DNA of 64,000 nt, taken from assembly GCA_019420905.1 (NCBI GenBank), contig JAHZGH010000009.1, forward strand, positions 248,001-312,000. Direction: 5' to 3'. The position numbers and the translations under genes are program-made. Position 1 is the first letter of the stretch. Every line of letters begins with the position of its first letter. Source of the stretch: Succinivibrionaceae bacterium (lineage in GTDB: Bacteria; Pseudomonadota; Gammaproteobacteria; Enterobacterales; Succinivibrionaceae). A model generated the notes under the pieces. It was given only the letters and a program-made list of their open reading frames with translations. It did no database searches and was not told where the DNA came from. Shown here in pieces: positions 17,726 through 25,819 of the stretch.

Positions 17726-18307
17726 TTAAAGCGCATATTTCTCAAGATGTGCTTTATATTCTTGAAGATTTTTTTCAATCTGCGGATTCTTAATAACATC
17801 ATTGCAGGCAAAAGTTGGCAAAGATTTCATACCCAAAAATTGCATGCCTTTATGCAGGTGAAAATATACCATCTCCATACCTAAACCTTCAAAGAAATCA
17901 CCTTTCCGCGTAAAAGCTTCGATAGGAGCATTCCAAGTAACGGAAAACATGTATTTTTTATCAGTTAACAGCCCGCCTGTACCATAGCCTTCAGTTGGGT
18001 TTTGATGGTGTCTTCCATCTGAAGAATAAAATTTTCCTGGAGCTGCTGTGAAAACCTCATCAATGTACTTCTTTACAATCCAAGGCTCTCCCATAAAATA
18101 TGCAGGCATCTGCCAAATGATCAAATCTGCCTTTAAAATCTTCTCAACCTCTTGAAGCTTATCATAGCCTGTAAAAATAACAGTTTCTAAAACTTCATAC
18201 CCAAGTTTTTCTAAAGTTTCTTTAGCGCAAGCCTGTAAGGTTGCACTTAATTGACCTTTTGCATTACCGAATACCATGGCTCCATTAATCAATAAAGCTG
18301 TTTTCAT
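17726..18307 (-). CDS. mdaB: NAD(P)H:quinone oxidoreductase, MdaB family
   Basis: A 193-residue flavodoxin-like FAD enzyme that reduces quinones by two electrons, protecting against oxidative stress. Matching MdaB segments are INGAMVFGNAKGQL, LIIWQMPAYFMGEPW (active-site aromatic loop), VKKYIDEVFT, SVTWNAPIEAFT and LPTFACNDVIKNP. AAGGTG lies upstream of the ATG. It stands alone between trpA and serA. Confidence 0.95.
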   Translation of the reverse strand: MKTALLINGAMVFGNAKGQLSATLQACAKETLEKLGYEVLETVIFTGYDKLQEVEKILKADLIIWQMPAYFMGEPWIVKKYIDEVFTAAPGKFYSSDGRHHQNPTEGYGTGGLLTDKKYMFSVTWNAPIEAFTRKGDFFEGLGMEMVYFHLHKGMQFLGMKSLPTFACNDVIKNPQIEKNLQEYKAHLEKYAL

Positions 18308-18589
18308 AATTACACCTTCTGATATTTTTATACTTAACTTTAGAAAAAAGTACCTTTAAGCAGTAAATCTCTCAAAGAATGTCTAAAATTAATTAATTTT
18401 CATCAAATTAGTTCTTTTCCTTTACATATAATTCTATAAATTGCTGCTTTATTATTTTTAACTAATCCGGCTTTTTTAAATACTTGCCGCTCCTTCACGA
18501 TCTTTTACTTTTAGAGCAATAAGCAGCTAAAGCTAATAGCTTGTTCTATTATAATATCTCATTAAAAATTCAAGTAAATATTTTCTCTA

Positions 18590-18616
18590 ATACTATCTCT
18601 TACTAAGAGATAGTAT
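18590..18616. repeat. Perfect 12-base inverted repeat
   Basis: Arms ATACTATCTCTT and AAGAGATAGTAT flank the three bases ACT. It has no T tract on either side. It could be an operator for mdaB (283 bases upstream of its start) or an RNA hairpin. Confidence 0.7.
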
Positions 18617-18690
18617 CAGATGAATAAACATTTAAGCGCAAGCTGACATAGATTTTTCTTTTAAATTCATATCTATGCTTAATAAATATT

Positions 18691-18724
18691 AAAAAAGGTC
18701 TCTAATACATAAGAGACCTCTTTT
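18691..18724 (-). terminator. Terminator of serA
   Basis: AGGTCTCT and AGAGACCT form the stem with loop AATACATA. T6 follows on the minus strand. Confidence 0.85.
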
Positions 18725-18750
18725 AGAAATTTATTTAAATTATAAAGCTA

Positions 18751-19986
18751 TTAATAAAGAATACGGCACTTTAAGGTACCAGAAACTTCCTTAAGCAAAG
18801 GAACTACCTTCTCAGGCTCCTCATACTGAATATCCATAACAACATAACCGATATCTGCGGTAGTCTGCAAATACTGAGCTGCTACGTTAATATTAAGCTT
18901 AGCAAAGATTTCGTTAATCTGACGCATTACACCTGGAACATTCTTATGAATGTGTAATAAACGAGAAACACTCTCACGTTTTGCAGGCAGCGAAACCTCA
19001 GGGAAGTTTACAGCTGTTAAAGTTGAACCATTATCAGAATATAAAGCCAGCTTTTCAGCCACTTCTGTACCAATATTGCGCTGAGCCTCTTCAGTACCAG
19101 CGCCAATATGCGGCGTTAGGATGACATTATCAAACTCACGCAACGGAGTAATAAATTCATCGCCATTGAAAGCTGGTTCTTTAGGGAAAACATCAACTGC
19201 GGCACCAGCAACTTTTCCAGATCTTAATGCATCAGCTAAAGCATCTATATCAACAACTGTACCGCGAGAAGCATTTAAGAAACGAACGCCGTCTTTCATC
19301 TTAGCAAAAGACGAAGCATCGATCATATTTTTTGTCATCTCGGTTTCCGGTACATGTAAAGTAACAATGTCAGAAACGGCCAGCAGCTCATCTAATGAAT
19401 TCATTTGCTTAGCATTTCCCAAGCTTAACTTATTCTCAATATCATAATAGACTACAGATAAGCCTAAGCTCTCAGCTAGAATGCCAACTTGAGTACCGAT
19501 ATGACCATAGCCAATAATACCAATAGTCTTTCCGCGAGCTTCATGACAGCCCGTTGCGGCTTTATTCCAGCCGCCGCGATGCAATAAAGCATTGCGTGCA
19601 GGAATATCACGTAAAAGCTGCAAATATTCGCCTGTAACTAATTCTGCTACAGATCTGGTATTAGAATAAGGCGCATTAAATACAGGAATACCTAACTCTG
19701 CTGCAGCCTGCAAATCTACCTGATTAGTACCAATACAGAAGCATCCGATACCAATAAGTTTATGAGCGTGCGCCAAAACCTCACGGGTTAAATGAGTGCG
19801 GGAACGAATTCCAATAAAATGAACATTCTCGATTTTCTCTAAAAGAGCATCACCATCTAATGCTTTTTTCTGATATTCGACATTAGTATAGCCAGCATCA
19901 TTTAAAGCTTTGACTGCACTAGGATCTACACCTTCAAGCAATAAGATACGGATCTTATCCTTGCCAAGAGATAAGGACGGATGCAT
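18751..19986 (-). CDS. serA: D-3-phosphoglycerate dehydrogenase
   Basis: First step of serine synthesis from 3-phosphoglycerate. The 411-residue protein is the E. coli type (410 residues). It has a substrate-binding domain, the NAD-binding GIIGYGHIGTQ, catalytic RGT (NASRGTVVDIDAL) and histidine (LTPHIGAGTEEAQ). A C-terminal ACT domain (HKNVPGVMRQINEIFAKL) normally mediates serine feedback. It lies 70 bases after the DAHP synthase gene with a terminator between. Serine is a tryptophan precursor, so its place beside trp genes makes metabolic sense. Confidence 0.98.
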   Translation of the reverse strand: MHPSLSLGKDKIRILLLEGVDPSAVKALNDAGYTNVEYQKKALDGDALLEKIENVHFIGIRSRTHLTREVLAHAHKLIGIGCFCIGTNQVDLQAAAELGIPVFNAPYSNTRSVAELVTGEYLQLLRDIPARNALLHRGGWNKAATGCHEARGKTIGIIGYGHIGTQVGILAESLGLSVVYYDIENKLSLGNAKQMNSLDELLAVSDIVTLHVPETEMTKNMIDASSFAKMKDGVRFLNASRGTVVDIDALADALRSGKVAGAAVDVFPKEPAFNGDEFITPLREFDNVILTPHIGAGTEEAQRNIGTEVAEKLALYSDNGSTLTAVNFPEVSLPAKRESVSRLLHIHKNVPGVMRQINEIFAKLNINVAAQYLQTTADIGYVVMDIQYEEPEKVVPLLKEVSGTLKCRILY

Positions 19987-20015
19987 GTTTTAACCTCGCA
20001 ATTTTATTTAGATTG

Positions 20016-20050
20016 TAAAAAGAAAAGTGCCGGAAAATCCAACACTTTTC
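20016..20050 (-). terminator. Terminator between the DAHP synthase gene and serA
   Basis: AAAAGTG and CACTTTT form a seven-base stem around a 13-base loop. CTTTTT follows on the minus strand. Confidence 0.65.
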
Positions 20051-20056
20051 ATTTTA

Positions 20057-21178
20057 TTATTGTTGATTATTATTAGCCTTCAATTTTCGGCGCTCTAGCA
20101 CGGCATTGCTTAATGCAGCTAATGCTTTTTCAGTATCATCAAAACCGATGCAGGCATCCGTTATACTCTGACCATATACTAAATTATGCAAATCAGCAGG
20201 CAGATCTTGACGACCTTCAACTAAATTACTTTCAATCATTACGCCAAAAATACGTTCATCTCCAGCTGCAATCTGAGCGGCAATATCTGAGGTGACTTCC
20301 ATTTGCTTCTTAAATTGCTTTTGACTGTTAGAGTGAGAAGCATCAATCATAACTATCGGACGGATACCAGCCTTTTTTAAAGCCTCGCATGCAGATTCAA
20401 CATCATCATGGCTGTAATTAGGCTTATGACCGCCGCGTAAAATAATATGGCAATCCTCATTACCGCGAGTATGAACAATAGCTACATGACCCATCTTAGT
20501 AACAGACATGAAAGTGTGTTCATGTTCTGCTGCAACTACAGCGTCGATAGCAATCTTAACTGAACCGTCCGTTGCATTCTTAAAGCCTACCGGGCATGAC
20601 ATGCCAGATGAAAGCTGACGATGCAGCTGAGACTCTGTAGTACGGGCACCAATAGCACCCCAAGAGATAAATTCATCTATATACTGTACAGTAATTGGAT
20701 CTAAGAACTCTGTAGCAGCAGGCATACCTAAGCTATTGATATCGCACAAAAGCTTTCTTGAAATGCGCAAGCCACGATTAATATCATGAGATTCATCTAA
20801 TCCAGGGTCATTAATAAGGCCTTTCCAGCCTACTGTAGTGCGCGGCTTCTCAAAGTATACGCGCATGATAACAACTAATGTGTCGGCATACTTTTGACGC
20901 AGCTTCATTAAGCGATTGGCATAATCAATTGCAGCATTAGTATCATGAATAGAGCATGGACCTGCAATTACAACTAAACGATCATCCAATCCTTGTTCAA
21001 TATTGTGGATCTCTCGTCTAGTCTGCGCAACTAATTGCGTTGTAAATTCTGTTGTCGGGAATTTTTCAATTACCGCGATCGGGGGAAGAACCTGATACAT
21101 TTCACTAATTCTCGTATCTACGATCCCACGCCCAGCTTCATTAGGCGGCGTGAGAATCAAATTTTTATCAATAGTCAT
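20057..21178 (-). CDS. aroG: 3-deoxy-7-phosphoheptulonate (DAHP) synthase, class I
   Basis: Commits PEP and erythrose-4-phosphate to the shikimate pathway. The 373 residues show VVIAGPCSIHD, RVYFEKPRTTVGWKGLINDP, GARTTESQLHR, PVGFKNATDG and HIILRGG. The N-terminal LPPIAVIEKFP is closest to the AroG (Phe-sensitive) isozyme from memory, but feedback type is not certain. The C-terminus is about 20 residues longer than E. coli AroG. Its ribosome site (AAGGCGG) overlaps the stop codon of an aromatic-rich upstream reading frame, described separately. Confidence 0.93.
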   Translation of the reverse strand: MTIDKNLILTPPNEAGRGIVDTRISEMYQVLPPIAVIEKFPTTEFTTQLVAQTRREIHNIEQGLDDRLVVIAGPCSIHDTNAAIDYANRLMKLRQKYADTLVVIMRVYFEKPRTTVGWKGLINDPGLDESHDINRGLRISRKLLCDINSLGMPAATEFLDPITVQYIDEFISWGAIGARTTESQLHRQLSSGMSCPVGFKNATDGSVKIAIDAVVAAEHEHTFMSVTKMGHVAIVHTRGNEDCHIILRGGHKPNYSHDDVESACEALKKAGIRPIVMIDASHSNSQKQFKKQMEVTSDIAAQIAAGDERIFGVMIESNLVEGRQDLPADLHNLVYGQSITDACIGFDDTEKALAALSNAVLERRKLKANNNQQ

Positions 21179-21187
21179 AAAACCGCC

Positions 21188-21307
21188 TTATTTGTAAAAA
21201 TAATAAAATCGCCAATAGTATCGAGTAGTGTCTTCTGCTAAAGGTTTGCTTTTAAACACTAATGCCGGAGGAATACATTCTCGCAAGCGTATATTGATAT
21301 TATTCAC
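21188..21307 (-). CDS. Aromatic-rich 39-codon upstream reading frame before DAHP synthase
   Basis: A GTG at 21307 has AAGGTG six bases upstream. The frame encodes 39 residues ending TTRYYWRFYYFYK and then TAA. Eight of the last eleven residues are Tyr, Trp or Phe, the end products of the pathway that the next gene opens. Only nine bases separate its stop from the aroG ATG, and the aroG ribosome site overlaps its end. No terminator fits between them. Control is therefore more likely by translational coupling or ribosome stalling than by classical attenuation. Expression is inferred. Confidence 0.75.
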   Translation of the reverse strand: MNNINIRLRECIPPALVFKSKPLAEDTTRYYWRFYYFYK

Positions 21308-21319
21308 GATTATCACCTT

Positions 21320-21356
21320 AATAAAAAATAAAAGCCCAAGCGTGACCTCAGGCCTT
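21320..21356 (-). terminator. Hairpin with T tract upstream of the aromatic uORF
   Basis: On the minus strand AAGgCCTGAG pairs with CTTGGGCTT (one bulge, two wobbles), then TTATTTTTTATT follows. It may end xthA transcription. It could also attenuate a transcript from a -10 box TATAAT at 21394-21399. Confidence 0.6.
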
Positions 21357-21482
21357 CTCTGACTAACAACAAAAAATGTGTCTAATTGCAACCATTATAT
21401 AAACGCTTTGACACAATATACAAGAGCAAAAGCAATTTATATTTGATTTCGTAACATATTAACTATTTTGCACAAATTTTAA

Positions 21483-22289
21483 TCAAAATTTTAATGTCAG
21501 GGTTACTGGACAATGATCTGATCCCATAACGTCCTTTTCTATATTAGCATCTATGAGATTTGGCAATAAGGATCTTGAAATTAAAAAATAATCGATTCTC
21601 CACCCTATATTACGCGCACGTGCACGTGTTTTATAGGACCACCAGCTATAACACTCTGGTTTATCGCCATGAACTTCTCTGAAAGTATCAACAAAGCCTG
21701 AATTCAGCATCTTGTCGAAAAAAGCACGTTCTTCCGGCAAAAAGCCGGTATTGCCTTCATTTGTCTTAGGCCGAGCTAAATCAATAGGTCTATGTGCAAT
21801 ATTAAAATCACCGCATACAACAATGGGCTTCTGCTTCTCTAATTCTTTTGCATAATTTAAGAAGCACTCGTAAAACCCCATTTTATAGGGAACACGCTTA
21901 AATTTACCTGTAGGCTTGCCATCATCATCTAAAATCTCAGGACCGCCATTAGGAAAATAACCATTGAAGAAGTGAAAATGCTCAAATTCTAAATGAACAA
22001 TACGCCCTTCTCCTTGATATTCTGGACAAGGAAGCTCTAGCTCTACACTAAGAGGCTTGTATTTTGTATATACGGCTGTGCCAGAATATCCTTTTTTTAC
22101 AACTGAGGAACAAAAATAAGAAAGAAAGCCTTCTTTATTGACGAGTTTTTCCGGCAGCTGCTCTAATGAAGCTTTAGTTTCCTGAAGGCCAATTACATCA
22201 TATTCAGTATTTTCAAACCACTGCCACCCTTCTTTTGCAGACACAGCCCGAATACCGTTAACATTCCAAGAAGCAAGTTTATATTCCAT
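21483..22289 (-). CDS. xthA: Exodeoxyribonuclease III
   Basis: AP endonuclease and 3'-5' exonuclease of base excision repair. It has 268 residues, the same as E. coli XthA. Visible motifs are WNVNGIRA, the metal-binding glutamate in GLQETKA, CGDFNIAH, the WRIDY active-site segment and the C-terminal GSDHCPV. The ATG at 22289 is preceded by a GGAGATTTTAA ribosome site. Confidence 0.96.
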   Translation of the reverse strand: MEYKLASWNVNGIRAVSAKEGWQWFENTEYDVIGLQETKASLEQLPEKLVNKEGFLSYFCSSVVKKGYSGTAVYTKYKPLSVELELPCPEYQGEGRIVHLEFEHFHFFNGYFPNGGPEILDDDGKPTGKFKRVPYKMGFYECFLNYAKELEKQKPIVVCGDFNIAHRPIDLARPKTNEGNTGFLPEERAFFDKMLNSGFVDTFREVHGDKPECYSWWSYKTRARARNIGWRIDYFLISRSLLPNLIDANIEKDVMGSDHCPVTLTLKF

Positions 22290-22331
22290 TTAAAATCTCC
22301 AACTATTGCTAAACTGATTTTAACAAAAAGT

Positions 22332-23714
22332 GTGAAAATGCTATATTCAAAGTTCAGGCTTTTTTTGATAATCTTAAGCAGTTTTGTTTTTTATAAGTTT
22401 TTCATTATGCACGACAATTCTTTATCTTCACAGCAAAAACTGACTATCTTGCTCTGCATTGCAATATCTGTAGTTTTATGTACTTTTTTTCAAGCTCATC
22501 AGCTGCCGCACTACGATCAGGGACAAATGTTTGAACGCGGTATTGTAGCTGTATTTGATAATATTTACATTCCTCACGGCAATGAGGCCTCAACTACCTC
22601 AAATGTTCCAGGATCGCTGTCTTCATTTATCATTGGCTTTCCCATGAAGATTTATTTTTCTTTATGGAGTCCTATGATTCTATTAACATTTATTAAGGTA
22701 ATTTCCGGACTTCTGTTCTTAAATGCTGTTTCAAAAATATACAGCCCTCGTACTGTAACCTATGCAGCAGCCTTATTCTTTTTAAATCCTTGGTTCTTAT
22801 TTGAATCTATAAGCTACAATCCTTCTTATCTCTGCCTAGGTGCAACCCTTGTTTTAAATTCCTTGGTTCATTTAAGGTGCGATATAGCTAAAGGACAATC
22901 AAGTTCGACATATATCCAAAAAATATTCTTTTCTGCTTTAGCTGTCTTAGGCATCGGCTGGTCTTTGCAATTTCATTTCAGCTGGCCTGTATTATTAGCT
23001 TTATGCGGATTATTATGGCTAAGAGGAAGCATTAAAGTAAGCTATCTTGGCTTAGCTTTAGGCATAATTATAGTTGCCATAAGCCTTATCCCTTATTTCA
23101 ATGAAGTCCTACAAGAAGGCTTTGTTGATACTTCGCCTGCAGCTTATAAAAACGAACGCTACATAGGCTACGGACTAGTCCATGTATATCCTTTGTTTAA
23201 GGCTGTTTTATATTGGATTCGCCTAGGCTCTTTATCATTAACTCATAATGCTTTATTACAGAACCCGCAAGAAATTCTTGGAATTGCCTACAATATTATT
23301 ATTAATATATTAGGAGGCATTACAGCCTTAGCTGCAGCTTACTTTAACTATAAGGTTTTATATAAGCTTAAAAACGAGCCTAGAATTCATAATTTCGGCA
23401 GAGAGCTAAGCTTATGCGGCTTACTGGCAACTTTAATAGCTGCTGCGGCTGCTACCTTAGTGCTTAATTACTGGCAAATCATTATTATGTTTGTCTTTTG
23501 TCTCTTCCCTATTTTAGAGATTATTGAGAGAACATCAAATATTAATAAGGGCATTGTTTCGGCTGTAGTAGCCTTAGCTATGGTAATCAATATTCAAGCC
23601 TCATTAAGCTCAGAAAAATATGACTTAAATGCGCCTGCTCTTGACAAGCAATTGATAGATTACTGCTCAAATAAATACAGTACTGAGCAATGCAAAATCA
23701 AAGCTGGTCTTTAA
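22332..23714 (+). CDS. Polytopic membrane protein, GT-C glycosyltransferase-like
   Basis: A 460-residue protein with about eleven hydrophobic segments. A first periplasmic loop (HYDQGQMFERG) with acidic residues is reminiscent of GT-C enzymes that use lipid-linked sugars. The resemblance is structural only and no family motif was confirmed. The start may be GTG at 22332 or ATG at 22338; neither has a clear ribosome site. It is flanked by unrelated genes and is followed by a strong terminator, so it is a single-gene unit. Confidence 0.6.
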   Translation: MKMLYSKFRLFLIILSSFVFYKFFIMHDNSLSSQQKLTILLCIAISVVLCTFFQAHQLPHYDQGQMFERGIVAVFDNIYIPHGNEASTTSNVPGSLSSFIIGFPMKIYFSLWSPMILLTFIKVISGLLFLNAVSKIYSPRTVTYAAALFFLNPWFLFESISYNPSYLCLGATLVLNSLVHLRCDIAKGQSSSTYIQKIFFSALAVLGIGWSLQFHFSWPVLLALCGLLWLRGSIKVSYLGLALGIIIVAISLIPYFNEVLQEGFVDTSPAAYKNERYIGYGLVHVYPLFKAVLYWIRLGSLSLTHNALLQNPQEILGIAYNIIINILGGITALAAAYFNYKVLYKLKNEPRIHNFGRELSLCGLLATLIAAAAATLVLNYWQIIIMFVFCLFPILEIIERTSNINKGIVSAVVALAMVINIQASLSSEKYDLNAPALDKQLIDYCSNKYSTEQCKIKAGL

Positions 23715-23723
23715 TAAGCTAAC

Positions 23724-23762
23724 AAAAAAACTCCTTTAGCGATGATTGCTAAGGGAGTTTTC
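23724..23762 (+). terminator. Bidirectional terminator
   Basis: AAACTCCTTTAGC and GCTAAGGGAGTTT form a long stem (one wobble) with flanking A and T runs. It serves both the 22332 gene and ggt. Confidence 0.85.
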
Positions 23763-23787
23763 TATCCTGATATTTTAATTCATAATA

Positions 23788-25533
23788 TTAAAAGCCTGCA
23801 GCCAAACCATCACCGCGGGGATCAGTACCGCCTTGCATAACCCCTGAATTCTGATTTATTAAAATAGCACCTGCATGTCCCATGGTATCCGTAAAATCTT
23901 CCACTTTCTTTACAGGATGACCACGTCTTTCAAGCTCTTTTAAAACATCTGCTGGGATTCTGCCTTCCATCTTCAGATCATTTGAAGCTTTACCCCAGGT
24001 ACGGCCATAGAGCCATCTTGGAGAATTAATGGCCATTTGCGGAGTCATACCGAAATCAATAACTCTTGTAACAATAGCAGCCTGAGTTTGAGGCTGACCT
24101 TCTCCTCCCATGGTTCCATATACCAAAAGCGGCTTGCCATTTTTAAGCAGCATTGCCGGATTTAAGGTATGAAAAGTACGCTTATGCGGCATGAGGGCAT
24201 TTACATGATTTTTATCTAAGCTAAAGAAGGAGCCTCTATTCTGCAGAATTATTCCGGTTCCTTTTGGAACAATGGCTGAGCCAAAATCATGATAAATGGA
24301 CTGAATTAATGAAACTGCATTGCCATATTTGTCCACAACGCCTAGCCAGACTGTATCGCCCTTTGGATCAAGAGGATCAGCCTTGTCAATAGCGTGCTGC
24401 ATGTCGATGCGCATTGCCTGATCTTTGCCATGCTGAGTGCTTAAGAGATAATCAAGCGGGATATCTGAAAATTCCGGATCAGTAAGATATTTATCGCGAT
24501 CGGCAAAAGCCTGCTTTGTAGCCTCGATAATTACATGATAATAATCTGCACTTCCCTCACCTAGGCTCTTAATATCGAAATTATTTAAAATATTTAGAAT
24601 TTCAAGAGAAGCCATACCCTGAGTATTAGGCGGGAAATTATAAGCAACGGTATCCCTGTAATTTACATGTATGGGCTCTACCCAATCGGCATGATGATTT
24701 TGAAAATCAGCTAATGTAAGCAAACCGTCATGAGCTTCTAGATCTGAGACAATTTTTTTTGCAATTGATCCTTTATAAAATTCATCAGCCCCCTTATCGG
24801 CAATTAGCTTTAAAGTTTTAGCCAAATCAGGCTGCTTTAAAATTTCTCCCACCTCATATGGCTTATTCCCATCCTTAAGAAAAATTTTTGCAAATTCAGG
24901 AAAACGCTGCAGATCTCTAAATTCAGTATCTTTAGGATCTACATTCACCTCAGACCAGTAATGTAATGAAGTGCTCACAGGCATGCCATTGAGAGCGTAA
25001 TCAATTGGGGACCTAAAAATATCGGCCCAATTATACTGTGAGCCTAGTTCCCTAACAGACATTTTATAAGCCTCATCCCATCCTGAAACTACTCCTGGGA
25101 CAGTATTTGCTGCATAATAGCCGCGAGAAGGGATCTTTTGATAGCCTTTTGATGTATAAAAATCAATTGTAGCTTTAGCTCCGGAACGTCCGCTAGCATT
25201 TAAAGCTTTAAGCTCTCCTGTTTTTGCATTATATATAAGCCAAAAGTTATCTCCGCCTAAAGTACACATTTGAGGATATACAACAGCTAAGGTTGCTGCT
25301 GCAGCAATAGCCGCATCAACAGCTGTTCCTCCTCGGCGCAAAACATCAACACCTGCCTGGGTAGCTAAATAATTTGGCGAGGTAACCATGCCATTAGTTG
25401 TCAGCGGATTTTCAATCTGCGAGGCTGTCATTGACACAGCAGAACTTATCTTGGATTTATCTAAATTAGAACTGCAAGCTGAAATAGTCATAAAACATAC
25501 TGCACAAATGGTAAGTAATTTATGATTTTTCAT
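23788..25533 (-). CDS. ggt: Gamma-glutamyltransferase, lipoprotein form
   Basis: Cleaves gamma-glutamyl bonds of glutathione or glutamine in the periplasm. The 581-residue precursor is self-processed at a threonine; the likely nucleophile is the Thr in GDTVWLGVVD. Other family features are RRGGTAVDAAIAAAA, NASGRSG, NTQGMASLEILN and TMGGEGQPQ. The N-terminus carries a lipobox (ISAC, Cys20), so it is probably membrane-anchored rather than soluble as in E. coli. It stands alone. Confidence 0.94.
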   Translation of the reverse strand: MKNHKLLTICAVCFMTISACSSNLDKSKISSAVSMTASQIENPLTTNGMVTSPNYLATQAGVDVLRRGGTAVDAAIAAAATLAVVYPQMCTLGGDNFWLIYNAKTGELKALNASGRSGAKATIDFYTSKGYQKIPSRGYYAANTVPGVVSGWDEAYKMSVRELGSQYNWADIFRSPIDYALNGMPVSTSLHYWSEVNVDPKDTEFRDLQRFPEFAKIFLKDGNKPYEVGEILKQPDLAKTLKLIADKGADEFYKGSIAKKIVSDLEAHDGLLTLADFQNHHADWVEPIHVNYRDTVAYNFPPNTQGMASLEILNILNNFDIKSLGEGSADYYHVIIEATKQAFADRDKYLTDPEFSDIPLDYLLSTQHGKDQAMRIDMQHAIDKADPLDPKGDTVWLGVVDKYGNAVSLIQSIYHDFGSAIVPKGTGIILQNRGSFFSLDKNHVNALMPHKRTFHTLNPAMLLKNGKPLLVYGTMGGEGQPQTQAAIVTRVIDFGMTPQMAINSPRWLYGRTWGKASNDLKMEGRIPADVLKELERRGHPVKKVEDFTDTMGHAGAILINQNSGVMQGGTDPRGDGLAAGF

Positions 25534-25765
25534 GAGAATATCCTCTTTAAAATTTAATTACTGCAAAAAAATTCTAACTAAAAAGGAATTCCCATTTTCT
25601 TCATGCACAATTTGAGTTTTCTTTTCAATTATGCAGAGTAATTTTAGTGCATTAGAAATAACGCTTTAAATCTGGATTTTTATAAAAAAAGCTCAATTTT
25701 AACCGCAGAAAAAAATTTTTTATGCATTATTTTTGTACTCACTAAATATTTAATTTTTATCTTAA

Positions 25766-25800
25766 GATAAAAAAGATCCTCACTCAAGAGAGGAGGATCT
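25766..25800 (-). terminator. Terminator after the nodT-like gene
   Basis: AGATCCTC and GAGGATCT form the stem around a loop of about 10 bases. T6 follows on the minus strand. Confidence 0.85.
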
Positions 25801-25819
25801 GCTAAGAATTTACTAAATT

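Larger units (their letters stand above)
18308..18750. other. Intergenic region upstream of mdaB
   Basis: 443 AT-rich bases without a gene. It holds the 12-base-arm inverted repeat at 18590-18616 and the serA terminator at 18691-18724. Confidence 0.45.

Noticed and set aside
21361..21395. A ten-codon frame (MVAIRHIFCC) upstream of the aroG uORF
   Set aside because: Its ATG overlaps the best -10 box, so it would not be in the transcript, and it has no ribosome site.
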